A DNA stretch of 37,429 nucleotides from positions 1 to 37,429 of the forward strand of contig JAFQHP010000050.1 of assembly GCA_017397895.1 (NCBI GenBank), written 5' to 3'. Positions 1-7,759 of this stretch are shown here, in pieces. The notes beneath the pieces are model-generated. The model made no database searches. It was not told where the DNA came from and worked only from the letters and a program-made list of their open reading frames with translations. A program made the translations under genes and the position numbers. The stretch is from Clostridia bacterium. Its GTDB lineage: Bacteria > Bacillota > Clostridia > Christensenellales > Aristaeellaceae. How positions within the stretch are numbered: the stretch's first letter is position 1; each line of letters begins with the position of its first letter.

Positions 1-225
1 CCAGCCCGTGGGGTGGCGGGGCCACACCCATTTCGCAATATTACAATCGGCATTTGCAAACGGGTTTGTGCGTGGCGGCAGGTAATCCCTCACGCATCAG
101 CGGGAAGTTGCTTGTTCGCCACGCCAACCACTTCCGCAATTGGGTCCAGGGTACTACCCTGGCCGCAGCTGGGTCCAGGATCAATGACCCTGGTGGGGTG
201 CAGGGGCGAAGCCCCGCACGGTTCC
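1..225 (+). repeat. Composite intergenic repeat, copy D (cut by window edge)
   Basis: This is the right-hand part of the composite repeat seen in full at 8.3, 15.7 and 30.3 kb. Positions 4-12 match the 3' strand of the cloverleaf core's closing stem (GCCCGTGGG). Next come one copy of the roughly 65-bp unit (13-78), two CCAGG...CCTGG hairpins (146-162 and 175-193) and the terminal GGGGCGAAGCCCC palindrome (198-219). Read on the opposite strand, positions 15-165 match 30393-30620 closely over about 150 bp. The last palindrome lies just beyond the dnaX stop codon and could act as its 3' hairpin, although no T-run follows it. The rest of the element should lie to the left of the window. Confidence 0.8.
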
Positions 226-229
226 CCCC

Positions 230-1837
230 TCACTCATCCACCTGAATTTTATCCCGGCCGAACATATCAATGAGTGCATCCACATTGCTGTCCGCCGTTT
301 TCCGGCGCTGAGGGTCTTCCGCAGGTTGGGCGGAAAGGGGCTCAAACCGGGCGTTCACACCGCCGCAGCGGTTGAGGGCATCCTCCACAATTTTCCGGCG
401 GTCCTCGGCGGCCAGCATGGTGACAAACAGCTCCGCCTCCTTGGGGAAAACCGCCTGATACACGCCGTCCCGGTAGCCGCCGTACTTGCCCTGGTTCAGG
501 GGGGCAAACACCATGGGCGCGTTCTTTTTCAGGTACCGGAGGGCCTCGTTCCACACATCCTTGGGCGGCTTGCTGCCTTCGGGCACCGGGCTTTCCACAA
601 TGGGCTGGGCCGAAGGGCGCTCGGTGCGCTTGGGCAGCTTGGGTTCAAAATCGTTCCCCATGGGAGCGGCAGGGGCCACGCCCCGCTTTTCCAGTTCCGC
701 CAGCTTCATTTCCAATTCGCTGATGCGCTCCAGCAGCGCTTCGTAGTCCCTTTCCTCCGGCTGTTCGCACACCCGCAGGGCAAACACTTCCAACACGCTC
801 CTGGCTGAGGCCGCCCAGCGGGTATCCGCTTCCGCCCGGGTGCAAAGGTCCAGCGCCCGCAAAAGCCTTTCCTGAGAAAACTTCTGGGCCTGGGCCGCAT
901 AGCGCTTGCCGTAAGCGCCGCCAAGGCCGGGGATTTTTTCATCCGCGCCGCAGAGCCTTGCCGCCATCAGTAGCCGCAGGTGGGCGGACAGGTCCTTGAG
1001 CAGCACCTGCACGTCCCGGCCGTCCAGCATCACCTTGTCAATCAGCCGCAGCGCCTCGCCCCCCTCTTTTTCGCTGAGGGCATCGCAAAACTGGAAAAGG
1101 AACGCCCGGTCCGCCGCGCCCAGCACGCTGCGCACGCTTTCCTCCGTCACCTTTTCGCCGCTGCCAAGGCACATATCCAGGATGGACAGGGCGTCACGCA
1201 TGCCGCCTTCTGCCGCCCGGGCAATGAGTGCAAGGGCGTCTTCTTCCGTTTCCACGCCGGTTTCCCCGGCCACTTTCTTCAGATGCCCGGCGATCTGGCT
1301 TTCGGTAAAGCGCCCGAAATCGTAGCGCTGGCAGCGGGAGAGGATGGTGGAGGGCAGCTTCTGAGGTTCGGTGGTGGCCAGAATGAACACCATGTATTCC
1401 GGCGGCTCCTCCAGGGTTTTCAAAAGCGCATTGAAGGCCGAATTGGACAGCATATGCACTTCGTCGATGATGTATACTTTGTATTTGCCAAACTGGGGCG
1501 GGTAATCCACTTTCTCCAGTAGCTCCCGAATTTCCTCCACCCGGCTGTTGCTGGCGGCGTCCATTTCATATACGTCAAAGGAAGTATCGCTTTCGATCAT
1601 CCGGCAGGAATTGCACGCCCCGCAGGGGTCGCCGTTTTGCGGATTTTCGCAGTTGATAGCCCGGCTCATGATCTTGGCGGCGCTGGTTTTGCCGGTGCCC
1701 CGGCTGCCGCAGAAAAGATAGGCATGGCCAATACGCCCTGTGCTCACCTGATTGCACAGCGTGCGCACAATGTGCTCCTGTCCTACCATATCGGAAAATT
1801 TCTTCGGCCGCCACACCCGGTAAAGCGCCTGATACAT
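230..1837 (-). CDS. dnaX: DNA polymerase III subunit gamma/tau
   Basis: This encodes the clamp-loader ATPase subunit that loads the beta sliding clamp and bridges polymerase cores at the fork. The 535-residue product has the AAA+ Walker A motif GSRGTGKT (about 44-51), the four zinc-binding cysteines of the family (Cys63, 72, 75, 78), the Walker B IIDEVHML, and the sensor motif ILSRCQRYDF. A coiled-coil and proline-rich linker (about 370-420) leads to a short C-terminal tau-like domain. The ATG is preceded by a purine-rich AAGGGGCTGAAGGG. A promoter matching TTGCGG-17-CATAAT lies just upstream, so it is probably transcribed separately from the methyltransferase gene. recR and a YbaB-family gene, frequent dnaX neighbours, are not seen; they could lie left of the window. 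I did not identify a frameshift signal. Confidence 0.97.
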   Translation of the reverse strand: MYQALYRVWRPKKFSDMVGQEHIVRTLCNQVSTGRIGHAYLFCGSRGTGKTSAAKIMSRAINCENPQNGDPCGACNSCRMIESDTSFDVYEMDAASNSRVEEIRELLEKVDYPPQFGKYKVYIIDEVHMLSNSAFNALLKTLEEPPEYMVFILATTEPQKLPSTILSRCQRYDFGRFTESQIAGHLKKVAGETGVETEEDALALIARAAEGGMRDALSILDMCLGSGEKVTEESVRSVLGAADRAFLFQFCDALSEKEGGEALRLIDKVMLDGRDVQVLLKDLSAHLRLLMAARLCGADEKIPGLGGAYGKRYAAQAQKFSQERLLRALDLCTRAEADTRWAASARSVLEVFALRVCEQPEERDYEALLERISELEMKLAELEKRGVAPAAPMGNDFEPKLPKRTERPSAQPIVESPVPEGSKPPKDVWNEALRYLKKNAPMVFAPLNQGKYGGYRDGVYQAVFPKEAELFVTMLAAEDRRKIVEDALNRCGGVNARFEPLSAQPAEDPQRRKTADSNVDALIDMFGRDKIQVDE

Positions 1838-1869
1838 TCCCTTCAGCCCCTTCTTTTGCTGTTCCTTCT

Positions 1870-1898
1870 ATTATGCCCTATTTCGCCCTTTTCCGCAA
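1870..1898 (-). promoter_or_regulatory. Promoter for dnaX
   Basis: On the minus strand, TTGCGG (complement of 1893-1898) is separated by 17 bp from CATAAT (complement of 1870-1875). It lies in the short gap between the methyltransferase stop and the dnaX start and points at dnaX. Confidence 0.6.
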
Positions 1899-1903
1899 GT
1901 ATT

Positions 1904-2647
1904 TCAGGGCTTCACGGCGCAGATGTGCAGCCGCTCGTCATCGGCTTTGGGCGCCGTCATGTCATAATCTCCAAATATTTGCACATTTTCAAAGCCCGCT
2001 TCCTGCAGCCATTTTTCCATTTCTTCTTTGGTATGCGCCCGCTGCACCTGGCTTTCCTCCAGCCGGTCAAAGGCACCGTCCGGCCGCTTGCGGAAAATGG
2101 AAAGTTCCATTTCCACCAGGGCCGTTTTCTCGTCAAAGCGGTTGTGCCAGATGTATGCAAAATCCTCCTCATCGCAGGTGAGGGTATTGTTGCCCAGGGT
2201 GTTTTGCAGCTTATACGCCGACGAAATATCGAAAATCAATGCTCCGCCGCTTTTGAGCATGGCAAAGGCCGCCCGGAAAAACTGCTTTGCCTTTTCCGGC
2301 GCGGTGAGGTAATTCACCCCGTCGCAGGTGCACAGGATGCACTCCGTTTTCCGTGGCAGGGCAAGATCGCACATATCCTGGCGGATGAAGGGGATCATCA
2401 CCCCTGCCTGCCGGGCCTTTTCCATTCCCCGGGCAATCATTTCCTCAGACAGGTCCACCCCCGTCATCTGATAGCCCATTTTCCGAAGCGGGATAGTAAT
2501 GCTGCCGGTGCCGCAGGCGCACTCCACCACCCGGGCCCCTTTCTTCACATGACACAATTGCATCAGCGCATCATAATGCCAGGCCCAGGCGGCATAATCC
2601 ACCTGCTCCATCAGCGCATCATATACCCCTGCAAAGGACTGGTACAT
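1904..2647 (-). CDS. Class I SAM-dependent methyltransferase
   Basis: This is a predicted small-molecule or macromolecule methyltransferase of unknown substrate, about 247 residues. The Rossmann-fold SAM-binding motif I is seen as VVECACGTGSITIPL, followed by the acidic GVDLSEEMI strand and a motif IV-like region ILCTCDGVNYL. The N-terminal pattern FAGVYDALMEQVDYAAW is typical of this clostridial family. The ATG at 2647 is preferred because AAAGGA lies 12 bp upstream. A GTG at 2656 overlaps the upstream spore-protein stop as GTGA but would have a very short spacer. Closeness to the SASP gene implies co-transcription. Whether that means forespore expression is inference, and no function beyond methyl transfer can be assigned. 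Confidence 0.85.
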   Translation of the reverse strand: MYQSFAGVYDALMEQVDYAAWAWHYDALMQLCHVKKGARVVECACGTGSITIPLRKMGYQMTGVDLSEEMIARGMEKARQAGVMIPFIRQDMCDLALPRKTECILCTCDGVNYLTAPEKAKQFFRAAFAMLKSGGALIFDISSAYKLQNTLGNNTLTCDEEDFAYIWHNRFDEKTALVEMELSIFRKRPDGAFDRLEESQVQRAHTKEEMEKWLQEAGFENVQIFGDYDMTAPKADDERLHICAVKP

Positions 2648-2652
2648 TTCGT

Positions 2653-2817
2653 TCACGTTTCCTTTCGCTGCTTCTTCCGTGCGCCGCACAGGCCGCCGAT
2701 GCGCCCGCTTTCCGCGGTGGTCAGGCCAGCCCAGCCCACCTGCATCAGCTTCTCCATCAGCCCCAATTCCCGGGCCACTTCATATTTCAGTCTTTCTTCC
2801 CTGGATAACGGCTTCAT
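2653..2817 (-). CDS. Alpha/beta-type small acid-soluble spore protein (short form)
   Basis: This is a 54-residue gene, easily missed because of its length. The product contains LKYEVARELGL and WAGLTTAESGRIGGL, which match the two conserved blocks of alpha/beta-type SASPs: the KxEIAxELG block and the LTxxExGxxGG block. These proteins coat DNA in the dormant spore and protect it from UV and other damage. Family members end in a basic segment, and this one ends in a lysine/arginine-rich tail. The ATG follows GGAGGGAGAAA at good spacing. It ends 5 bp before the methyltransferase ATG. The gene is direct evidence that the organism belongs to a spore-forming lineage. I could not identify a convincing forespore (SigG) promoter. 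Confidence 0.85.
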   Translation of the reverse strand: MKPLSREERLKYEVARELGLMEKLMQVGWAGLTTAESGRIGGLCGARKKQRKET

Positions 2818-2922
2818 TTTCTCCCTCCGCATACATCAGGGGCGACCCGTCAATGATGCCAGGCCGCCCGCAAATTGCGGTATCAACACCGCTGTATGCA
2901 TTTTTACCGGGATTCGCCGCCC

Positions 2923-3957
2923 TTATTCGGAAAGGGTTTGAGTTTCCTGCTCGTCTTCTTCGTCGTCATCGTCCAGATCGCTGGCCAGGCCCCGGTTCAC
3001 TTCCACGCCCTCCATGCGGGAATTGATATACTTGTCAAACACGCCGTTGGTGTAGCTGGCATGAATAAAGCGGGTCAGGGCAAAGCCGATGAGCACATAA
3101 TAGGCAACCAGGGCCAGCAGCGCCAGTTCCGAGAAGGTGAACCAGAAAATGCCCACGCAGATCACCCCGGGAATCAGGGTGATGAGGCGGATGCCGATGG
3201 TCTGGGGCAGGCGGGCAATGGCCAGGATGATGCCGTTTTTGATCAGCGCCAGGGTTTTGATTTCATACTGCACAATGATGGGATACATGAACACCAGGCT
3301 CAGCAGCCACACCCCGGACATGGTGATCACCAGCATCTGGGGGATCATGAAGAAAGCACCCTGGGTTTCGGCCATCTGGCCGTAGTAGGTATAGCTGGTA
3401 TACGCAATGATGGGAATGAGGGAGGTGATGCCGGAAATGACCAGGCCCTGCTTCCAGTTGGCCTTCACAGCGTCCTTGAAATCGCTCCAGGCGAAGGCGT
3501 GTTCATCCCGGGCCCAGTTGCGGGTCACATAGGCCATACCGGCCTGCACGGGGCCGGTGATGAGGATGCAGGGAATGCACCACAGGCACAGGCTGGGAAT
3601 GCTTTCGGTAATGAGATCTGCCAGGAACTGGGCAGGCTCCCGCCCGGCCATCAGTTCCTGCAGGGCGCCGACCGCTTCCATCGTCAGGTATTCGCCCAGT
3701 TCGCCGGTCTGCAGGTATTCGCTGTAGGTATTCACAACACCCATCCAGTTGATGAGGCTGAGCACATTGTAGCCCAGCAGAATGATCAGCGGAAGCCAGG
3801 CGGCAAACACCGTCAGGTTCATCCGGCACAGGCCGGACAGGCGGGTGCGCAGCATATCCCAAAACAGCTGCCAGCGGTTCTGGGGCAGATCGTCCTTTTT
3901 GAAATCGCCCTTGCCGCTTTTGCCGTAATAGTAGTTGTTCATCATTTTCCCAAACAT
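2923..3957 (-). CDS. Multipass membrane protein, YesL/DUF624-like
   Basis: The 344-residue protein has about five or six hydrophobic segments. These include LTVFAAWLPLIILLGYNVLS near residue 50, PSLCLWCIPCILITG near 125, VISGITSLIPIIAYTSY near 180, LVITMSGVWLLSLVFMY near 210, and two more towards the C terminus. The cytosolic N terminus is basic and tyrosine-rich (NNYYYGKSGKGDF). The C terminus ends in an acidic stretch (SDLDDDDEEDEQE). The layout resembles clostridial YesL-like proteins of unknown function; this is family resemblance, not a demonstrated role. It has its own promoter in the gap after the histidine kinase gene. An uncertain weak ribosome site leaves ATG at 3945 or 3942 as other possible starts. 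Confidence 0.75.
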   Translation of the reverse strand: MFGKMMNNYYYGKSGKGDFKKDDLPQNRWQLFWDMLRTRLSGLCRMNLTVFAAWLPLIILLGYNVLSLINWMGVVNTYSEYLQTGELGEYLTMEAVGALQELMAGREPAQFLADLITESIPSLCLWCIPCILITGPVQAGMAYVTRNWARDEHAFAWSDFKDAVKANWKQGLVISGITSLIPIIAYTSYTYYGQMAETQGAFFMIPQMLVITMSGVWLLSLVFMYPIIVQYEIKTLALIKNGIILAIARLPQTIGIRLITLIPGVICVGIFWFTFSELALLALVAYYVLIGFALTRFIHASYTNGVFDKYINSRMEGVEVNRGLASDLDDDDEEDEQETQTLSE

Positions 3958-3996
3958 CCGTACGTTCCAACCTTTCTTTCATGGGAATATACCGGT

Positions 3997-4025
3997 AGTA
4001 TAGCATATTTGCGCAGAAATTGAAA
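3997..4025 (-). promoter_or_regulatory. Promoter for the YesL-like membrane protein
   Basis: On the minus strand, TTTCAA (complement of 4020-4025) is followed after 17 bp by TATACT (complement of 3997-4002), about 40 bp upstream of the start codon. Confidence 0.6.
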
Positions 4026-4036
4026 CAGGAAAAAAT

Positions 4037-5749
4037 TCAGCCCTTTTCCCCGCTGCCAAAGGGAACGGTAAAGCGGAAGGTGCTGCCCTTTCCGGGCGCG
4101 CTTTCCACCTGAATTTCCACGCCCATTTTTTTCAGAATCTCCCGGGCAATGGAAAGCCCCAGGCCGCTGCCCTTGCCGCTGCGGCCGGCCTCTGCCTGAT
4201 GGAAGCGCTCAAAGGCCATTTTCTTTGTTTCCTCATCCATGCCGATACCACTGTCCCGTACGTAGAAGAGGATGCCCGTTTCTTCCTTCCTGGCCCCCAG
4301 GGTGACGGTGCCGCCCTCCTGGGTAAACTTCCGGGCGTTATCCAGGAAAATGGTGAGCACCTGGGAAAGCCGGTCCTCATTGCTGTAAATGACGGGCAAT
4401 TCTTCCTTGGGCATATCGCAAAGGAAGGTGATGCCCTTTTTGTCAAACAGGCTCCGGTTCCGGTCATGGGTATCCCACAACAGCTCCCCGGGGTCCACCT
4501 TCTCCGTTTCAAAGGCAGCTGGGTTGGACTGTAGAGAGGAAAGCTCCAACAGATCATTTACCAGCCTGGACAGCCTGGTGGATTCATTCACGATAATATT
4601 GTAATACCGCTGCCGGTCCTCTTCCTCCCCCACCATCCCGTCCCGCAAGCCCTCTGCCAGGCCCCGGATGGAGGTAAGGGGAGTGCGCAGCTCGTGGGAG
4701 ATATTGGCCACATAATCCCGCCTTGTGCGCTCCAGCCTTTCTTCCTTGGTCACGTCCCGGATGAGGGCCACCTTTCCCTGGGGCTCCTCCCCCGCTTCGC
4801 CGGGCAAAACGCTGATGGTAAACAAAAGCACCTGCTGGCCTTTCAGGATGCGCCCTTCCGTTTCTTCCCCCTGCATGGCTTCCATCAGGGCGGAAAACTC
4901 CGGCGTATTTTCCCCCAGCAATTCCCGGGCCGCCGTGTTCACATGGAGGAACGCGCCCTCCATATCCACGGCCACCACGCCCTCGCTGAGGCCCTCCAGT
5001 ACCAGGTTCATATTTTCCTTTTCGTATTTCAGCTCCCGGATGGCCCGGGCCACGGCGGCGCTCATATGGTTGAACGCCCTTGCGATTTCCCGCATTTCCT
5101 GGCCCGGCATATCCTCCGGCACCTCCACTGCATCCCCTTCAATCAACCGCCCGGCCATTTCCGTAATCATCCGGGCCGGCCGGGATACCTTCCGGGCAAA
5201 AAAGGTGCTCAGAAGCAAAATCAGACACAATACGCTGATCAGGGACAGCATCATCCGCATCCTGAAGGACATTTCCGTACCGGTGGTCAATTGCGTGGTG
5301 CGGCCGGCGTAAATATAGCCATCCTCCGTTTTGCTGCCCACCACCACGGCGAATTTTCCGTTCACACCGCTGCGGATGAGGGTGCCCTCTGCATCCACAA
5401 TGGCATTCTGCAGCGTTTTTGAGGAAGCCTGAGCCAGGTAGGGCACCGCCTCCTCCGAATAGGAAAGCACCTGGCCTCCTTCATCCATCAGCAGATAAAA
5501 CACGCCGTCCGGGTTCAGCCGGGGGTTCAGGATGCCCTTCAGTTCCTCTTTTGTTATTTCTCCCCGGGTATAATCCCGCAGCAGCCGGGATGCGCTCTGA
5601 ATATTGTTTTTCAGGAGTGCAAATTCCGCATCCCGGGTGGCCTGGGAAAAGAAATAGCTGGAAAGGGCAAAGGCAAACACGCTGATCACCAGAATACAAA
5701 TGACCAGCAATAAAATGAACCTTGTCAGATAGGACGACCATTTAGGCAT
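4037..5749 (-). CDS. Sensor histidine kinase (PhoR/WalK-like architecture)
   Basis: This is the membrane-bound kinase of a two-component pair, 570 residues. In order: TM1 (about 9-31), an extracellular sensor of about 130 residues, TM2 (about 165-185), HAMP linker (about 186-240), PAS domain (about 250-335), HisKA with phospho-acceptor His352 in ISHELRTPLTS, then HATPase_c. The ATPase domain has the N box (FLDNARKFT), G1 (DSGIGMDEE) and G2 (GKGSGLGLSIAREI). The start codon overlaps the end of the response-regulator gene by 8 bp, indicating translational coupling. The architecture matches PhoR, ResE and WalK kinases. The cell-wall genes that normally flank walKR (yycH, yycI) are absent, so the stimulus is unknown. 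Confidence 0.95.
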   Translation of the reverse strand: MPKWSSYLTRFILLLVICILVISVFAFALSSYFFSQATRDAEFALLKNNIQSASRLLRDYTRGEITKEELKGILNPRLNPDGVFYLLMDEGGQVLSYSEEAVPYLAQASSKTLQNAIVDAEGTLIRSGVNGKFAVVVGSKTEDGYIYAGRTTQLTTGTEMSFRMRMMLSLISVLCLILLLSTFFARKVSRPARMITEMAGRLIEGDAVEVPEDMPGQEMREIARAFNHMSAAVARAIRELKYEKENMNLVLEGLSEGVVAVDMEGAFLHVNTAARELLGENTPEFSALMEAMQGEETEGRILKGQQVLLFTISVLPGEAGEEPQGKVALIRDVTKEERLERTRRDYVANISHELRTPLTSIRGLAEGLRDGMVGEEEDRQRYYNIIVNESTRLSRLVNDLLELSSLQSNPAAFETEKVDPGELLWDTHDRNRSLFDKKGITFLCDMPKEELPVIYSNEDRLSQVLTIFLDNARKFTQEGGTVTLGARKEETGILFYVRDSGIGMDEETKKMAFERFHQAEAGRSGKGSGLGLSIAREILKKMGVEIQVESAPGKGSTFRFTVPFGSGEKG

Positions 5750-6440
5750 CCTCCCGCACCTCCACCTTATACCCTACGCCGTACACGGATTTGAGCAGAA
5801 TATCCGTATTTTCCGGCAGCTTTTTGCGGATACGCTTGATGCTGGTATCCACCACCCGGCTGTCGCCGTTGAAGTCAAAGCCCCATATGTTGTCCAGCAG
5901 CTGCTCCCTGGTGAATACCTGCCGGGGATGGGAGGCCATCAGGTGCAATATTTCCACTTCTTTGGGAGAAAGCAGCATCTTTTCCCCGTTCACCGTCACT
6001 TCGTAGCACTTGAGGTCAATGGCGGTATTGCCGATGGTGAGCAGGTTCTTTTCCGGCTCCGTCTGCATCTGGTTGAGCCTGCGGAAAATCACCTGAATGC
6101 GGCTCACCACTTCCCTTGGCGAAAAGGGCTTCACCATATAGTCGTCCGCCCCCAGGGCGAACCCCAGCAGCTTATCCACCTCTTCCCCCTTGGCCGTCAG
6201 CATAATGATGGGCACCATGGACCGGGCACGGATATCCGCGCACACCTGGGTGCCGCTGCGCCCCGGCATCATAATGTCCAATATCACCAGGTCCGGCCGC
6301 ATCCGGGTGAACGCTTCCATCACGTCATCCCCCCGGAACACGGAATACACCTCGTAATCCTCCCTTGTCAGGTATACCCGCAGCGATTCGTGAATGCCAA
6401 TCTCGTCATCGGCGATCAAAATCAGTTTCTTCTTATTCAT
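5742..6440 (-). CDS. OmpR/PhoB-family response regulator
   Basis: This is the DNA-binding partner of the adjacent kinase, 232 residues. The receiver domain shows the acidic pocket Asp11/Asp12, phospho-acceptor Asp55 in LVILDIMMPG, and the conserved Lys84 in LTAKGEE. The C-terminal winged-helix domain contains LLSPKEVEILHLMASHP and the recognition-helix region SRVVDTSIKRIRKKL. The start at ATG 6440 is chosen because AAAGGGGCAAAGAGA lies immediately upstream; a longer frame starting at 6530 would overlap the promoter. The gene leads a two-gene operon with the kinase. Regulon unknown. Confidence 0.95.
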   Translation of the reverse strand: MNKKKLILIADDEIGIHESLRVYLTREDYEVYSVFRGDDVMEAFTRMRPDLVILDIMMPGRSGTQVCADIRARSMVPIIMLTAKGEEVDKLLGFALGADDYMVKPFSPREVVSRIQVIFRRLNQMQTEPEKNLLTIGNTAIDLKCYEVTVNGEKMLLSPKEVEILHLMASHPRQVFTREQLLDNIWGFDFNGDSRVVDTSIKRIRKKLPENTDILLKSVYGVGYKVEVREDA

Positions 6441-6491
6441 TCTCTTTGCCCCTTTATCTGAAAAAATGGTATTGTTTCTGCTTGCATCCTC

Positions 6492-6520
6492 ATTATACCA
6501 GTTTCCCATTTTCCGGGCAA
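6492..6520 (-). promoter_or_regulatory. Promoter of the two-component operon
   Basis: On the minus strand TTGCCC (complement of 6515-6520), a 17-bp spacer, then TATAAT (complement of 6492-6497), about 50 bp upstream of the regulator start. Confidence 0.75.
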
Positions 6521-6572
6521 GCCATGCCACAATGCGGACTAATTTTGCACAGGAAAGAAAGCACGAGAAAAC

Positions 6573-6633
6573 GAAGCAGGGGGGCTCCTCGCCCCCTGTA
6601 CCTCCGCGCCAGGGCCATCGGCCCCGGACCCTT
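6573..6633 (+). repeat. Solitary two-palindrome repeat module
   Basis: CAGGGGGGCTCC...CCCCCTG (6577-6598) followed by CCAGGGCCATCGGCCCCGG (about 6609-6627). The same pair in the same order forms the outer end of the composite repeats at 8304, 15740 and 30856 (the last inverted). Here it stands alone without the cloverleaf core. Confidence 0.75.
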
Positions 6634-6660
6634 CCTGAAAACAGGCTTTATTCATCCCAC

Positions 6661-6688
6661 AAAAAAACAGCCCGGATTTCTCCGGACT
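6661..6688 (-). terminator. Rho-independent terminator (minus strand)
   Basis: On the minus strand AGTCCGGA, a GAAA tetraloop and TCCGGGCT form an 8-bp stem with one G-U pair. It is followed after one base by seven T residues. It lies over 300 bp beyond rpsR, and another terminator comes first, so it probably ends a separate or read-through transcript. Confidence 0.75.
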
Positions 6689-6906
6689 ATCTTTACCCCG
6701 GGGTAGGATGAAGGGGCCGCAGCCCCTTCATGTGGAATCCGCAGCAGGGGCTTTGCTCCTGCGAGGGCCGAAACCTGCCGCTGCCTGTGGCAGATGCAGG
6801 CAGGTGAAGGCCCAATGAGGCACAGAGTTCATGCCGCTTGTGCGGCAATGAACGACAATGCCGAATTGTGAGCAGGCGCCCATGGCGCTTCCTCTATCCA
6901 TATCTG
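6689..6906. ncRNA. Candidate structured RNA region between two terminators
   Basis: There is no plausible gene, but there are successive strong hairpins. They are a perfect 9-bp stem TGAAGGGGC/GCCCCTTCA (6709-6730); an imperfect GCAGGGGC...GCTCCTGC stem near 6744-6762; and a three-tier stem at 6765-6813 (GGGCC/GGCCC, a symmetric GAA/GAA internal loop, ACCTGCC/GGCAGGT, inner CTGCC/GGCAG). A GTTCATGCCGC/GCGGC-A-ATGAAC stem follows at 6827-6853. Terminators flank both ends: minus-strand at 6661-6688, and bidirectional at 6911-6953. I did not recognise it as RNase P, tmRNA, SRP RNA or 6S RNA. The strand is undecided; minus is favoured because its terminator is the clearer. No good promoter was found. 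It could instead be an inert repeat. Confidence 0.4.
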
Positions 6907-6910
6907 CCCG

Positions 6911-6953
6911 AAAAAAATAGGGTTTCCGGCTTTAAGCCGAAAACCCATTTTTT
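6911..6953. terminator. Bidirectional-looking terminator after rpsR
   Basis: A 13-bp stem at 6920-6946 (GGGTTTCCGGCTT with AAGCCGAAAACCC, one G-U pair) is flanked by seven A on the left and a T-run on the right. On the minus strand it ends the rpsF-ssb-rpsR operon. A further hairpin, CGAATGAAAG/CTTTCATTCG at 6970-7003, lies directly after the rpsR stop codon. Confidence 0.75.
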
Positions 6954-7009
6954 CAAGAAATGGATGCTTCGAATGAAAGACTGCTTCAGCTGGCTTTCAT
7001 TCGCTTGCA

Positions 7010-7264
7010 TTAGTCCACCGTGTAGGGCAGCAGCGCGATGGCACGGGCGCGCTTGATGGCTTCGCTCAGCTGACGCTGATGCTTGGCGCAATTGCCGGTC
7101 ATACGGCGGGGCAGGATCTTGCCGCGTTCGTTGATAGAACGACGAAGACGGTTGACATCCTTATAGTCGATATATTCGATCTTGTTCACGCAGAAATCGC
7201 ACACCTTCCGGCGCGGACGCTTTCCACGGGGACGCGGACGCTTTTCGCCACGATCTTCAGACAT
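7010..7264 (-). CDS. rpsR: 30S ribosomal protein S18
   Basis: This is a small-subunit protein that binds the 16S rRNA platform as a heterodimer with S6. The 84-residue length is normal for the family. The core motif [20 protein letters not shown] is unmistakable. It is of the cysteine-containing (zinc-type) form: Cys22, Cys25 (VCDFC) and Cys59 (NCAKHQ) are present. The N terminus is an arginine/lysine-rich extension. A GGAGG ribosome site precedes the ATG. It is the last gene of rpsF-ssb-rpsR, the classic bacterial order that co-produces S6 and S18. Confidence 0.98.
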   Translation of the reverse strand: MSEDRGEKRPRPRGKRPRRKVCDFCVNKIEYIDYKDVNRLRRSINERGKILPRRMTGNCAKHQRQLSEAIKRARAIALLPYTVD

Positions 7265-7300
7265 GTTTGTTTCCTCCTTCTTTGAGATTTCCGTACGGAA

Positions 7301-7744
7301 TTAGAAAGGCAATTCTTCTTCATCCACCTGCACAAAGCCGCCGCCCTGGGGCGCAGCACCGAAGCCCTGATTGGCCCGGGGTGCAGGGGCAGAGGTGTAG
7401 GCAGGCGCTTCGCCGCCTTCACCGCGGGGAGTGAGGAATTCCACGTCATCCGCATTCACTTCCAGGCTGGCACGGGCCTGACCGTCATTGCCTACATAGG
7501 CACTGGCGGATACCGTACCCACCACGGCCACCTTCCGGCCCTTGGCCAGGTAGCGGCTGCAGTTTTCGCCTAAGCTTCGCCATGCACTGATGCGGAAAAA
7601 ATCCGCTTCAGGCTGACCGGCTTCGGCACTGCCGAAACGGCGGCGGTTCACAGCGATGGTGAAGGAACACACGGATACGCCCGACTGCGTGGTACGCATT
7701 TCGGGGTCGCGGGTGAGATTGCCGATCAGGAATACCTTGTTCAT
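7301..7744 (-). CDS. ssb: Single-stranded DNA-binding protein
   Basis: This is an OB-fold protein that coats single-stranded DNA during replication, repair and recombination. The 147-residue product starts with MNKVFLIGNLTRDPEMRTT. It continues with the typical DFFRISAWRSLGENCSRYL block, then a glycine/alanine-rich flexible linker. It ends in the acidic tip EEELPF, the docking site for partner proteins. GGGAGGAAAG precedes the ATG. It lies between the genes for S6 and S18 as in most Firmicutes. Confidence 0.98.
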   Translation of the reverse strand: MNKVFLIGNLTRDPEMRTTQSGVSVCSFTIAVNRRRFGSAEAGQPEADFFRISAWRSLGENCSRYLAKGRKVAVVGTVSASAYVGNDGQARASLEVNADDVEFLTPRGEGGEAPAYTSAPAPRANQGFGAAPQGGGFVQVDEEELPF

Positions 7745-7759
7745 ACGCTTTCCTCCCGA

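Noticed and set aside
230..1837. Programmed frameshift in dnaX producing gamma as well as tau
   Set aside because: No clear slippery A-run with a downstream hairpin was noticed; the single frame gives a complete product.
2818..2922. Forespore (SigG) promoter for the SASP gene
   Set aside because: A TGCATA box is present on the minus strand, but no convincing -10 element at the right distance was found.
1637..2941. A 434-codon plus-strand frame across the dnaX start, the methyltransferase and the SASP gene
   Set aside because: Overlaps three supported minus-strand genes and a promoter; His/Pro-rich shadow with no motif.
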